A stretch of DNA of 21,393 bases from a virus. The notes under the pieces were generated by a model that searched no databases, was not told the origin of the DNA, and saw nothing but the letters and a program-made list of their open reading frames with translations. This document shows positions 1 to 8,964 of this stretch, piece by piece. The stretch is from positions 1-21,393 of the IMG/VR virus record IMGVR_UViG_3300028840_002083; one strand, written 5' to 3'. The first letter of the stretch is position 1; each line of letters begins with the position of its first letter. A program made the translations under genes and the position numbers.

Positions 1-1564
1 ATTACAGCTACGTGCTATGGCTAGAAATCAGAACTCTATGCTTATTTGTTCAAGGGGTATTGGTAAGTCATGGATAGTGGCAGTTTTCTCTATTTGTATG
101 TGTATTCTGTATCCCGGATATAAATGTGGGATGTGTTCTGCCAAAGGGCAACAGAGCAGGAATATTATCATCCAAAAGATCAAAGGTGAATTGATGAAAA
201 ATGATTCATTAAAAAGAGAGATATTCTTTCCTATCCGTACTGGACAAGATGAGTGTTACGTTTCTTTTAAAAATGGATCTGAGATTAGAGCTATTGTATT
301 AGGTCAAAATCAAAGTGGAGATTCAGCTAGATCATGGAGATTTAACTGTGTAATAGTGGATGAGTGTAGATTAGTAAAAGACGATATAATTGAAACAGTT
401 CTTATCCCTATGACTAAGACCAAAAGAGAAAACATTATAAAGTTGCAACAAATATTTCCTAACAGAAAAGTTGCTGAAAAAGGTAAGGTTGTTTATATTA
501 GTTCTGCTTACTTGAAAACATGTGATCTATATAGTCGATTTGTTCATCACTATAAAGAAATGTGTAAAGGTAATCCAGACTATTTTGTTTGTTCACTTGA
601 TTATAAAGTTGGTGTTCATTCAGGAATTTTTGATGAAGATGATATCTTGAAAGAAAGAGATAAACCATCTATGACAACTGATAAATTTGCCTATGAATAT
701 CTAGGAATCTTTATTGGTTCTAGTAATCTGTCATATTATCCATTTGAACTTACTGAGAAATGCAGACAATTAGAAAGATGTGAACTTGAACAACCTAAGA
801 AATGTTTAACTAAATACATAATTACACATGATGTTGCTGTATCTAAAGGAGCTAAATCTGATAATGCTGTAACTCATGTAATAAAGTTAAAACAACGTTC
901 TGGAGGAACATATTACAAAGAAGTAATTTATACAAAGACTATGAATGGTGTATCTTTAATTGAACAAAGAGATTTCTTAAGAGAATTGCTCCATATAAAG
1001 TTTCCAAATACAATCAAGTTAATAATTGATACTCTAGGTGCTGGTGCAGGATTGCCATCACTATTTTATGAGTCATGAGAGTATCATAACAAAGATACAA
1101 ATGTTAAAGTGGAATATCCACCAATAGTTAGAGATGATGACGAAGAAGCTCTTGAGCTAGAAGGTGCTATTCCAATGATCAAGCCTATTACAGCAAGTCA
1201 GCAATTTAACAATCAATTCTATCCATATATGAAATCTTGTTTTGAAGATCGTTCATGTAGATTATTAAAAGCAGCTAACGAAGTTGATCCAGCTTATAAA
1301 GAAGGAGAGCTTTCAGCACTTGAATATTCTCAGCATGTAGAAACAGATATATTGATACAAGAGTTATCTAATATACAACAGACTTTTACTGACTCTGGAA
1401 TTACTGTTTTTGAAAAAATTGTTAAATCTAAAAAGCGTGATAGAGCTACATCATTAATGTATGGATTATCTTATATATATTTATTAGAGGCTGAAAACAG
1501 ACAGAACTACTATAAAAAAGATGTAGATAAATTTAGTAATTACAAGAAATATATAAACTTCTAA
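1..1564 (+). CDS. terL: Terminase large subunit (5' partial, one in-frame TGA read as Trp)
   Basis: This is the DNA-packaging motor ATPase/nuclease that pumps phage DNA into the prohead through the portal. The frame is open from base 2, so the true start lies upstream; the ATG at 17 is internal. A Walker A motif, SRGIGKS, lies near 50-70. A Walker B-type VIVDE lies near 350-365. The C-terminal RNase H-like nuclease shows an acidic HDVAVSKGAKSDNAV segment near 830-870 and an IIDTLGAGAG segment near 1022-1050. A TGA at 1076-1078 would cut the protein inside the nuclease domain, just after that last motif. The same frame continues to TAA at 1562-1564 with a coherent terminase C terminus, giving 520 residues in all, a normal TerL length. 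Reading TGA as Trp gives YESWEYHNKD. The portal gene follows after 23 nt. The family call is firm; the Trp reading is inferred from the whole window. Confidence 0.94.
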
Positions 1565-1587
1565 AGGGAAGTTGGTGATAAAATAAT

Positions 1588-3141
1588 ATGTCAAATAACG
1601 CAGATTCAAGTTATGCTAAACAGTTTGCTAATGCAATGCAAGGCTATATCAGTCCTTACCAATATATATATAATCCTTATATAATGAATGAAGTATTGAA
1701 GAATGTTAATATGAATCCATCTGGAAAAGATCGTGATGAATTATTAGCAATGGTTCAAAATCCTAAACAGAATGAGCAAGGTTTAAGGCAGTTTTCTGAA
1801 TATCTTTATAATACACAACTACCATTTAAAAGACTTATACATTATTTAGCAGATATGCTTTCTTTTGATTTGTCTGTTTATCCAATAAATGCTACAGAAG
1901 CAGATATGAAAACAGATACGTTCAAGAGAGAATATGATAAGGTTTGAAAGTTTTTTTCTAAGTTTAATTATAAAAGAGAATTTCAAAATATTGCTATAGG
2001 AATGGCTAAAGAAGATGCTAAATTTATGTACATTCGTGATGAAGATCCTGAAGTGATATCTTTACAAGAAATGCCAACAGACTATTGTCTTATAGACTCT
2101 AGATTTGCTTATGGCTGGATGTATACATTCAACTTAAACTATTTCTCAAATCAAGGCGTAGATATTAATGCGTTTGCCCCTGAGTTTAAAGAATATTATA
2201 TGAATTATGTTAACTTATTAAATAAAAACATTGATTACGCACCAAATATTAAACCTGAATTAAGGGATGGAAGATGGACTTACTGGCAACAAATAAATCC
2301 AAAACGTAGTTGGGTGTTCAAGTGGCACGATACATTTGCTGGACTTGTTCCACCATTCTTAGGATTGTTTGTAGATGCTAATGAGATTGATACATTTAAA
2401 CAGTTACAGAGTACTAAGACAGCTTTAGATGTGTTTAACCTATTGATTGGAATAATTCCAATTAACAAAAACAAAAATGGAACAAAGACTGATGATTTAG
2501 CAATTAGTGCTGATATGGCAGGTGAATTTAATGCTTTAATTAATCAAACACTTCCAGACGGCGTTAAGTTTGGTACAGTTCCATTTGATGATATAAAACA
2601 ATTCGACTTTAGTAAAAACAGTCAAACTAAAAATGATGTAGTTGGAGATGCACTTAAGAACTTCTATAGAACGAGTGGATCAGATCAGGCGCTCTTTAAC
2701 AGTGATAAGCCTAATGCCACTACAATGAAAGGTAGTACTGCTGTAGATGCTGCTTTTGCGACATCTATATATAAAGTTTTTGAATCTTTCTTAAACTATC
2801 AACTACTTAAAAGGTTTGATAAATACAAGTTCAAAGTTAAATTATCTGGAACAATTTTTGATGAAGATGAGAGAGCAGAAAAGGCTCTTAAATATGCTGA
2901 ATATGGAATCATTACACCAGAACTTCCATCATCTATGGGTTTAACTGAAAAGGAATTCAGAGATGGTTTAGCGTTAATGCGTTCTTTAGGATATCCAGAT
3001 GATTTAAAACCTTTGCCTACTAGTCATACAATGCCTAATGAAGAAGAAACTGGTAGACCTACAAAGAAAGCTGAAGATAAAACAGACAAAGGTGAAGGAA
3101 CAACTGATCAAGGAGCTAATGTAGATAAAACAACTAATTAA
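1588..3141 (+). CDS. Portal protein (one in-frame TGA read as Trp)
   Basis: The portal forms the dodecameric ring at the capsid vertex through which the terminase packages DNA. The position directly after terL, the 517-residue length, the acidic and charged Lys/Glu/Thr-rich tail after about residue 480, and internal features such as LPFKRLIHYLADMLSFD fit portals of siphophages. A TGA at 1945-1947 (codon 120) splits the gene under the standard code, but the same frame continues through KVWKFFSKFNYKREF into the rest of the protein. The piece after it has no ribosome binding site at its first ATG (2002), which argues against two genes. The chosen start has only a weak purine-rich signal (GGTGAT) about 10 nt upstream. 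Function is inferred from synteny and overall character rather than from a short diagnostic motif. Confidence 0.88.
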
Positions 3142-3157
3142 GACAGGAGATGTAGAA

Positions 3158-3385
3158 GTGTTTATAAAAAATCCAAACAAAATAAACAAGGATATATTGT
3201 TTCCTTGCAAAAGCAATAAGCTTAAGAAGTTTTTAGTAGAAAATAAAGGATTACCATATGCAAGTAGGATTTTTGATGAAAAAGATAAGAAATATATTTG
3301 GTGTTTTATTAGGACAGAGGAACTAGCCAAAGCTCTAATTGAATGGTCAGATAACAAGGAGAAAAATACTTTAGCTTTTAAATAA
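3158..3385 (+). CDS. Small hypothetical protein between portal and capsid protease
   Basis: A 75-residue protein that I do not recognise. It starts at GTG 3158, set by the Shine-Dalgarno AGGAGA at 3145-3150, and follows the portal stop by 16 nt. It is basic at the N terminus (FIKNPNKINKD) and has an aromatic core, KKYIWCFIRTEELAKALIEW, that looks like a small alpha/beta fold. No membrane segment or signal peptide is visible. Its position within the head operon suggests a small accessory or DNA/RNA-contacting protein co-expressed with morphogenesis genes, but the sequence does not prove a role. Confidence 0.7.
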   Translation: MFIKNPNKINKDILFPCKSNKLKKFLVENKGLPYASRIFDEKDKKYIWCFIRTEELAKALIEWSDNKEKNTLAFK

Positions 3386-3422
3386 TGACTCTGAAATTTT
3401 TTACATAAATCAATATAGGGAG

Positions 3423-4880
3423 GTGGGTACGCTGTCTAATAATGCAAAAGCACTCACTTTTACTATCGACAACTATTCTCTTAATGAGATAAGTGATTCT
3501 CAGTTCATGGAATTAGAGATGTATGTTGTATCTGAAGGTGACAATCGTCATGGAATGCCAATAACTAGAGATGCTGTAATCGCATCTGCTGAAACAATCT
3601 TAATGAAACCACTTTTATTTAAGTTTAATAGTGCTACTCAAGATTTTATGCAGCACGAAGTAGATCAAATAGCATGTGGTACTACAAGTTACACAAAGGA
3701 AGATTACTATTTTAAAGAAATTGATGGCAAGCTATGGTTGGTTGTTAAAGCCTATATATGGAAAATGTATTTTGAAGAAGTTGTGAATGTTTTTATGAGA
3801 GACAAAGAAAAGGCTATCAGTATGGAAATGCTTATAGTTGACTCGGAAGTTGAAGAAGACGATGAGACTCTTGAGAAAGAAACAATAACTAGCTTCTGTT
3901 TTACTGGTGTTACTCTTTTGGGTAACATGTACAATCCTGCAATAGTAGGAGCTAACGCAGAAGTTATCAAATATAGCAAAGAAAGTTTCTCACAAATGTT
4001 AGAACAAACTAAGGAACTTTTATTTTCAAATAAAGGCGCAGATACAAACAATAATCAAGTAAAGGAGGCTAACGAAGTGGCAGAAAAGGTTAAGTTTAAT
4101 AAAGAAGAGTTTGCAAAAAATTATTCTTTGACAGCTAATGATATGTTTGAAAAGTTTCAATTAACTCTTAATGCATGTAAATATTCAGAAGGCGAGTATG
4201 AGTGCAGAAAGTACTATGTCAGAGATTTTTGTGGTACTTATGTATATGCAAGAGATTATGAAGAAGATGCTATGGTAGCAATTCCATATTCATTTTCAGA
4301 GAAGAATCCTTCTTTTGATTTTACAAATGTAAAGTACGCAAGGCTGACATATGTTGTCGATGAAGAAAAGCAAGGAGATATGGTTCAAACTTATGCTGAT
4401 GAATTAGTTAATGAAGCTGTTGCCAAATGCAATGAAGACTCTAAGGCTAAAATAACAGAATTTGAAGCAAAAGTTACAGATCTTGAAAGTGCAAAGACAG
4501 AGTTTGAAGCTACTAAAGCAGAATTTGAAACTAAGAATAGTGAATTGACTAGTGAAGTTGAAACTTTCACAGAAAAAGTTAAGACATTAGAAGCGGAAAA
4601 AACTGAATTAGTAACATTTAAAGAAAATGTTGAAAAACAAGCTAGAGAACAAAAAATTAATTATGCTGTTGAATCAGTAAAAGAAAATTTGACAGACAAA
4701 CAAATTTCAGAGTGGAAAGAAAAAGTTGAAGAGTTTGAGAGTGTGGAGTCCTTTACTAATGCTATTCAAGCATATGCTTACACACAAACTAAAAATATCC
4801 CAGCAATCAATGAAGATCAAGAAATCAAGATTCATATTCCACAACCAAATACTGATAACAATAAAGGATTATGGGATTAA
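3423..4880 (+). CDS. Capsid maturation protease fused to scaffold (prohead protease-scaffold)
   Basis: The N-terminal ~200 residues look like a phage prohead protease of the herpesvirus-assemblin/HK97 type. There is a candidate catalytic His in DFMQHEV (about residue 78) and a candidate nucleophile Ser in KAISMEM (about residue 133), followed by a conserved-looking FTGVTLLGNMYNPAIVGA segment. The C-terminal half is charged, with a long heptad-like coiled coil (about residues 340-415, rich in EFEAK/TEFEAT/ELTSEVE repeats) typical of scaffolds. The protease would cleave scaffold and capsid N termini during maturation. The annotated start is a GTG that overlaps the Shine-Dalgarno (GGGAGGTG, 3418-3425); an in-frame CTG at 3432 would have better spacing. 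Catalytic residue assignments come from pattern and position. Confidence 0.82.
   Translation: MGTLSNNAKALTFTIDNYSLNEISDSQFMELEMYVVSEGDNRHGMPITRDAVIASAETILMKPLLFKFNSATQDFMQHEVDQIACGTTSYTKEDYYFKEIDGKLWLVVKAYIWKMYFEEVVNVFMRDKEKAISMEMLIVDSEVEEDDETLEKETITSFCFTGVTLLGNMYNPAIVGANAEVIKYSKESFSQMLEQTKELLFSNKGADTNNNQVKEANEVAEKVKFNKEEFAKNYSLTANDMFEKFQLTLNACKYSEGEYECRKYYVRDFCGTYVYARDYEEDAMVAIPYSFSEKNPSFDFTNVKYARLTYVVDEEKQGDMVQTYADELVNEAVAKCNEDSKAKITEFEAKVTDLESAKTEFEATKAEFETKNSELTSEVETFTEKVKTLEAEKTELVTFKENVEKQAREQKINYAVESVKENLTDKQISEWKEKVEEFESVESFTNAIQAYAYTQTKNIPAINEDQEIKIHIPQPNTDNNKGLWD
4077..4880 (+). CDS. Probable nested in-frame scaffold protein (internal start)
   Basis: Inside the protease-scaffold gene an almost ideal Shine-Dalgarno, AAAGGAGG (4061-4068), sits 8 nt before an in-frame GTG at 4077-4079 (codon 219). 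Translation from it would give a separate 267-residue protein, MAEKVKFNKEEF onward, comprising exactly the charged coiled-coil scaffold half without the protease. This is the arrangement known for lambda C/Nu3, where one gene gives protease-scaffold and an internal start gives bulk scaffold. The placement at the domain boundary supports function; translation itself is inferred. Confidence 0.6.
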   Translation: MAEKVKFNKEEFAKNYSLTANDMFEKFQLTLNACKYSEGEYECRKYYVRDFCGTYVYARDYEEDAMVAIPYSFSEKNPSFDFTNVKYARLTYVVDEEKQGDMVQTYADELVNEAVAKCNEDSKAKITEFEAKVTDLESAKTEFEATKAEFETKNSELTSEVETFTEKVKTLEAEKTELVTFKENVEKQAREQKINYAVESVKENLTDKQISEWKEKVEEFESVESFTNAIQAYAYTQTKNIPAINEDQEIKIHIPQPNTDNNKGLWD

Positions 4881-4914
4881 TCCTATATTCAAATAATAAA
4901 AGGAGGATAAAGTA

Positions 4915-5439
4915 ATGGCTTATTCTGTATTAATAGCAGGTGCTATCGCTGCAAAACACATAGATGCTTATGTTAAATCTGCAAAGTGTGATAGTGCTGT
5001 AGAGAATGGTAATTTAGTTAGATTAACAGGATTGTCTAGCGTTTCTGGAGAAGCTGAAGTTTATGTTGCTACAACACCAGTATCAGCTACGTTGGATACG
5101 GATGTAATTTACATGGTTAATGATCCAGTTAACGTACTAGTTAATTCAATCTATGCAGGTCTTATCGATGATCCTAGAGAGTTTAATATTGCTGCAAGTA
5201 AAGTATTTTCAGCTTATAAACCTCAAGTTGGTGACGAAGTAGTAGTATCAGAGGATGGATTTGCTTCAACAAGAACAAGTGAAAGTTATGCAATCCCTGC
5301 TGATGGCAGTTTAGAACTTAATTGGTCAAGTTCAATTTCTGGCGTAACTTTAGCGTATCAATATTTAGAAGATTTTAACATTCCAATTGGTAGCGAAAGA
5401 TTAACTGGCTATAAATTAGTTTGTATAAAAGCTTCGTAG
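4915..5439 (+). CDS. Probable capsid decoration/stabilisation protein
   Basis: A 174-residue protein preceded by a strong AAAGGAGG and placed between the scaffold and the major capsid gene, the usual slot of a decoration or head-stabilisation protein. The composition is beta-strand-like: alternating Val/Ala/Thr/Ser, many Gly and Asp turns, very few Cys or Trp, and no coiled coil or membrane segment. A short Ala-rich start, MAYSVLIAGAIAAKH, looks more like a structural N-terminal arm than a signal peptide because it lacks basic residues. The function is inferred from position and character. An alternative is a small head-fibre or spike base. Confidence 0.6.
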   Translation: MAYSVLIAGAIAAKHIDAYVKSAKCDSAVENGNLVRLTGLSSVSGEAEVYVATTPVSATLDTDVIYMVNDPVNVLVNSIYAGLIDDPREFNIAASKVFSAYKPQVGDEVVVSEDGFASTRTSESYAIPADGSLELNWSSSISGVTLAYQYLEDFNIPIGSERLTGYKLVCIKAS

Positions 5440-5468
5440 TTTAAATTCTAAAAAAGGAGGAATACATG

Positions 5469-6563
5469 ATGGCAAGATTAGGAAATGAAATTCTTAGATT
5501 TTCTACAGAACAAGGCATAGAGCCTACGTTATATCAAAAATTTAAGGATTACTACAATCAATACAAAGCAGAGCAATATAATGCAAAAGTTAGCTATGAT
5601 AGTAAAGTAAGCTTTGAAGAAAAAAATATAAAAATGCATGAAGATATTTCTAAAGCTATATCTAAATTGTCAGGAGTAAGTACTGAAAAGTTTTCTGAAA
5701 CTATAGTTAGATCTAATCCTTTATATAAATGGGCAACTGATGCAATAGTAAATTCATTAATAGATTCTATATTAGCTGAGTCAATAATTACTGACTTTGG
5801 TCAATTTGCTGAAGTAAAATATGGTGGATATGGAGACACTTTCACATTTGATATTGATAATTCAGATTTATTCATTATAAGCAAAATGTCTAATGGCAAA
5901 CGTCATGCGTTTGGTCAAAGACAGTACATGAATCAAGATAGCTTAATTCCTGTGAATAGAGCTATAACAGTCGAAGAGGACTACTACAGAATTCTCGCTG
6001 GAAAGCGCAATCTCGCTCAATATGCATTGAAGGTTGTAATGGCATTCGAAGAAGAAATGTCACTAGATATCTACAATGCAATAAATGACACTTATGATAG
6101 TTTAGCTGCTAATTTCAAAGAAGCTTCATTCACTCAAGCTGGATTTGTTCAACTTGGCGAAAGAGTTTCTGCTGCTAATGGTGGAGCTAACACAGTTGTA
6201 TTTGGTACAAAAACAGCTTTATCTTATGTGTTACCAGATAACGATAATCTTAAATTAGGTTTAGGTACTGAGTACTCTAAGGTTGGATATATAAGAGACT
6301 TTATGGGTATGGATATGATGCCTCTAAGACAAAAAGTTGAATGGCAGTCTGGTGATTATGACTTCAGAATTGATAACACTAGAATGTACTTCATTTCTAC
6401 AAACGTTCAAAAATTAGTTAAGGTTGCAATCGAAGGCGATATGATGTCTTTCTCAGATGTTGCTAACGTAAATGCTAACTTAACAGAGACAAATACATTG
6501 CAGAAGCGATGGGCAGTAGGCTTAATCACTAACGCAAAGTATGGAATGATGGATGTTGCATAA
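5469..6563 (+). CDS. Major capsid protein (HK97-like)
   Basis: The shell protein, 364 residues from the ATG at 5469. Two tandem ATGs occur (5466 and 5469); the second is 8 nt from the AGGAGG at 5455-5460 and is preferred. Its place after protease-scaffold and decoration genes, its length and its very strong ribosome site fit a high-copy capsid protein. The first ~75 residues are helical and charged and could be the N-terminal delta-like segment removed by the protease. The core holds the usual alternation of helices and strands, with a glycine-rich YGGYGDTFTFDIDNSD stretch and a C-terminal beta region. A terminator follows directly, consistent with differential expression. The fold assignment is inferential; the role is well supported by order. 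Confidence 0.88.
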   Translation: MARLGNEILRFSTEQGIEPTLYQKFKDYYNQYKAEQYNAKVSYDSKVSFEEKNIKMHEDISKAISKLSGVSTEKFSETIVRSNPLYKWATDAIVNSLIDSILAESIITDFGQFAEVKYGGYGDTFTFDIDNSDLFIISKMSNGKRHAFGQRQYMNQDSLIPVNRAITVEEDYYRILAGKRNLAQYALKVVMAFEEEMSLDIYNAINDTYDSLAANFKEASFTQAGFVQLGERVSAANGGANTVVFGTKTALSYVLPDNDNLKLGLGTEYSKVGYIRDFMGMDMMPLRQKVEWQSGDYDFRIDNTRMYFISTNVQKLVKVAIEGDMMSFSDVANVNANLTETNTLQKRWAVGLITNAKYGMMDVA

Positions 6564-6575
6564 ATTTATCAATTT

Positions 6576-6598
6576 TAGGGGTTAAATCCCCTATTTTT
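6576..6598 (+). terminator. Intrinsic terminator after the capsid gene
   Basis: Perfect stem TAGGGG (6576-6581) and CCCCTA (6588-6593) with a six-base loop, followed by TTTTT. It lies 12 nt after the capsid stop, where it may attenuate read-through or protect the capsid mRNA 3' end. Confidence 0.85.
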
Positions 6599-6626
6599 AA
6601 AAACTAGAATAAAAAGGAGATCGAAT

Positions 6627-7205
6627 ATGAGTAGAAAATTAAAAGCTGATTTAGAAAAAGAAAATGAATTACTATATGCAAAACTAGCAAAGTTAGAGGA
6701 TGCTATAAATGCATTATCTAATCCAACTAGTAGTGTTTCTACTGAAATGATTCCTATGACTAAAATCATTAAAGTTGTTAGCTTGTATGACGGAATTTTA
6801 AATCTGCGAACTGCGTATGGTCAGGCTGCTACTATTTTTAAGTTTAATTTCTTTGGAGATGAGCAACCTATTTTTTATAGTGATCTTGTAAAGTGCATTT
6901 CAATGCAACAAAGATTTTTTAAGGATGGATTTGTAATGATCCTAGATGAAGAAGTTGTTAAAGCTCATTATCTTGTTGAACATTATAAAGACTTACTTAA
7001 TAAAGATCAAATAAATAGTTTCTTAAACTTCAATGAATTTGAAATCAATAGTATTTATCCAAAGCTAACTACGCAACAGAAGATAACAGTTCTACAAAAC
7101 ATAGCTAATAAAATCAATGCTAATACGGCTGATAGGAATAAAGTGGATATAGTTTCTAATATCAGTAAAGTTGACTTAAATGAATTAGCAAACAAATTAA
7201 AGTAA
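6627..7205 (+). CDS. Conserved-looking phage hypothetical protein after the capsid gene
   Basis: A 192-residue protein with a clear ribosome site (AAAAAGGAGA). Residues 1-32 are a charged heptad-like coiled coil (ADLEKENELLYAKLAKLEDAI). This is followed by a compact domain with KIIKVVSLYDGILNLRT and ATIFKFNFFGDEQPIFYSDL, then a helical part with NFNEFEINSIYPKLTTQQKITVLQNIANKI. From general familiarity this resembles a hypothetical family that often lies just after the capsid gene in gut siphophages, with no established function. The helix-rich C terminus could contact DNA or act in assembly, but nothing visible is diagnostic. It begins a new transcript segment after the capsid terminator. Confidence 0.75.
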   Translation: MSRKLKADLEKENELLYAKLAKLEDAINALSNPTSSVSTEMIPMTKIIKVVSLYDGILNLRTAYGQAATIFKFNFFGDEQPIFYSDLVKCISMQQRFFKDGFVMILDEEVVKAHYLVEHYKDLLNKDQINSFLNFNEFEINSIYPKLTTQQKITVLQNIANKINANTADRNKVDIVSNISKVDLNELANKLK

Positions 7206-7218
7206 CGGAGGGGATATT

Positions 7219-7665
7219 ATGTCAACTCCTTATTGTGAAATTTTTAATCTGTTTCTTTTTAACATTCAAGATTATTTAATAGATGAAATGTATGATACAT
7301 CTACAGAGGATTTTGAGATCTATGCTACTAACTTTTTATTAAAAGCGATTCCATCATTTAATCAGTGCAAACAAGATTTAGATGATAGAGATGACACAGC
7401 AAGAGTGTTTAATGTAACACTAACATTAACTGAAAAGAATATCTTAGCAAATTTAATGACCTTATATTGGTTAGTTAAAGAAATTAATAATATATTAGAA
7501 ATGAGAAACTTTTTAGTGAGTGGAGATTACAAGGCTTTTTCTGCTGCCAACAATCTTAAAGAGAAGAGACTTTGGTACGAAGAGATTAGCAAAGATGTAG
7601 ATAGACAAATGACTTCATATGGCTATGACAATAACAATTGGAGTAGTTTTTTTGAAGGAGCATAA
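7219..7665 (+). CDS. Probable head-tail connector/adaptor protein
   Basis: A 148-residue, mainly helical acidic protein with a good ribosome site (GGAGGGG). It opens the run of short genes between capsid and major tail protein, the region that normally encodes the adaptor, head-closure and tail-terminator proteins of siphophages. The helical first half, FLLKAIPSFNQCKQDLDD, and the later ANLMTLYWLVKEINNILEMRNFL look like the helix bundle of gp6/gp15-type adaptors that bind the portal. No catalytic motif is present. The role is inferred from position and size. Confidence 0.6.
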   Translation: MSTPYCEIFNLFLFNIQDYLIDEMYDTSTEDFEIYATNFLLKAIPSFNQCKQDLDDRDDTARVFNVTLTLTEKNILANLMTLYWLVKEINNILEMRNFLVSGDYKAFSAANNLKEKRLWYEEISKDVDRQMTSYGYDNNNWSSFFEGA

Positions 7666-7677
7666 GGAGATGTTTAA

Positions 7678-8442
7678 ATGGCTTGCTATAATGGCTATAA
7701 TATATTTAGAAATTATTCTGCTTCATCTCCTAAAGAATATCTAAAGACAACTCTACAACAAAGAATTGATAGAGACTTTTCTGACACTCTAGATGTATAC
7801 ACAGTTAAAATTAAAAACCGAATAACAAGTGAATTTTCTGATCTGACAGTACGTGTAGTAACATATGGTCAAGAATTCAGTTTCTTTAGTCATGACGATT
7901 ATAAGAAGATTGTATTTCAAGACTTAGACTATAACGTTTATATGGGAGATATTTTTGAATTCTCTGGATATAGATGAATAGTAGTACAAGCAAAAAACAA
8001 AGAAAGTACATCAAGTTCATGTGTTGTACAAAGGTGCAATACTATACTTAAATTTACTGAATCAACACCTATAACTGAGAATATAATTGAGATAGATTGT
8101 GTAGCTGAAAACAGAATACATGATAGTGCTAATGATTCATACATAGATTTACCTAGCGGTAAGTTGCAAATAATAATGCCATATGACCAAGATTCTATCA
8201 AAATACGTGTCTCACCAAAGCCTACAAGATTCTTAATTGGATTAGCTGATTGGAGAGGGCAAGTGAAAGCGTGGGAAGTTGAAAACATAGATACTATTCA
8301 GTATTTGCGTCAAGACTTATATGCCTCTACTCCATCAACTTATGCAGGTTCCCTTCGCGTAGATCTACGCGAAACACAATATGACAATGTCAGAGATGAT
8401 AGTTCTGTTGGTGTTGCTTGGCAGAGATACTTTGGGAGGTAA
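7678..8442 (+). CDS. Head-tail joining/connector protein (one in-frame TGA read as Trp)
   Basis: With the TGA at 7975-7977 read as Trp this is one 254-residue protein. Under the standard code it would be a 99-residue fragment followed by an open but start-less stretch of about 180 nt in the same frame. The context FEFSGYR-W-IVVQAKN, then SSSCVVQRCNTILKF, is the pattern I associate with phage connector proteins in which an aromatic residue follows the beta-turn. The second half includes SGKLQIIMPYDQDSIKIRVSPKPTRFLIGLADW. The stop is TAA at 8440-8442, followed immediately by TGA. A 20-bp perfect palindrome lies within the gene near its 3' end. Function is inferred from synteny. Confidence 0.78.
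8354..8373. repeat. 20-bp perfect palindrome inside the connector gene
   Basis: TTCGCGTAGATCTACGCGAA is a perfect inverted repeat with no spacer. It is much richer in G+C than the gene around it and encodes LRVDLRE using two CGC and one CGA-overlapping segment where neighbours use AGA for arginine. Candidate protein-binding or recognition site, or an mRNA hairpin. Confidence 0.8.
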
Positions 8443-8447
8443 TGAAC

Positions 8448-8954
8448 ATGGCATCTAGACTTTATTCAATGAATAAATACATAAATGCAGTAGCTACTAA
8501 GATCTATAACAATCAAACCTTATGTAAATATCTTTATTATGACCAATATGATCCATTAGCTCAACCTGACATTGCTGATACAACAATACTTTATACAGAC
8601 GAAGATAATCAGAGACTCTTATTCAATCCGTTTATAGTCGCTCAAGAAGACAACAGACTTACAAGACTAGGTGTAAATATTGATGATGTGGATGTTGATA
8701 GGACTGAATATTTTAAGAATATAAGTATTGATTGTATTTTAGTTTGTCATAATGATCTTTGGAGAGTAAGTGTAAGTGATGATGATATTGGTGTTAGACC
8801 TTTGCTTATAATGGATGAATTAGATTCTATCTTTGTTGATTCTTCAACTAAAGGAATTGGTTCTGACAAACTAAGTTACAGTAAATTGATTTACTTAAAT
8901 GATTACTACACAGGATATAGAATTTGCTATAAAAGCATATCTTTACCAATTTAG
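8448..8954 (+). CDS. Probable tail-completion/tail-terminator-type protein
   Basis: The 168-residue form starting at ATG 8448 is preferred because GGGAGG at 8434-8439 lies 8 nt upstream. An in-frame ATG at 8442 overlaps the previous stop and is too close. The protein is acidic, with SISIDCILV-type strands (YFKNISIDCILVCHNDLWRVS) and alternating alpha/beta character. This is consistent with tail-terminator or head-closure proteins found just before the major tail gene. No membrane segment or catalytic motif is seen. It ends with TAG 11 nt before the next gene. The assignment rests on order and size only. Confidence 0.6.
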   Translation: MASRLYSMNKYINAVATKIYNNQTLCKYLYYDQYDPLAQPDIADTTILYTDEDNQRLLFNPFIVAQEDNRLTRLGVNIDDVDVDRTEYFKNISIDCILVCHNDLWRVSVSDDDIGVRPLLIMDELDSIFVDSSTKGIGSDKLSYSKLIYLNDYYTGYRICYKSISLPI

Positions 8955-8964
8955 GAGAATAAAA

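Noticed and set aside
1076-1078. Terminase, portal and connector genes as pseudogenes or pairs of split genes
   Set aside because: All interruptions are TGA only and stay in the same frame. Several genes share the pattern, and one site aligns with Trp in a paralogue.
2280-2474. Minus-strand reading frames overlapping head genes (also 3004-3357, 3752-4051, 7938-8288, 16225-16494, 17427-17744)
   Set aside because: They are shadows of well supported plus-strand genes, lack ribosome sites and have poor protein character.
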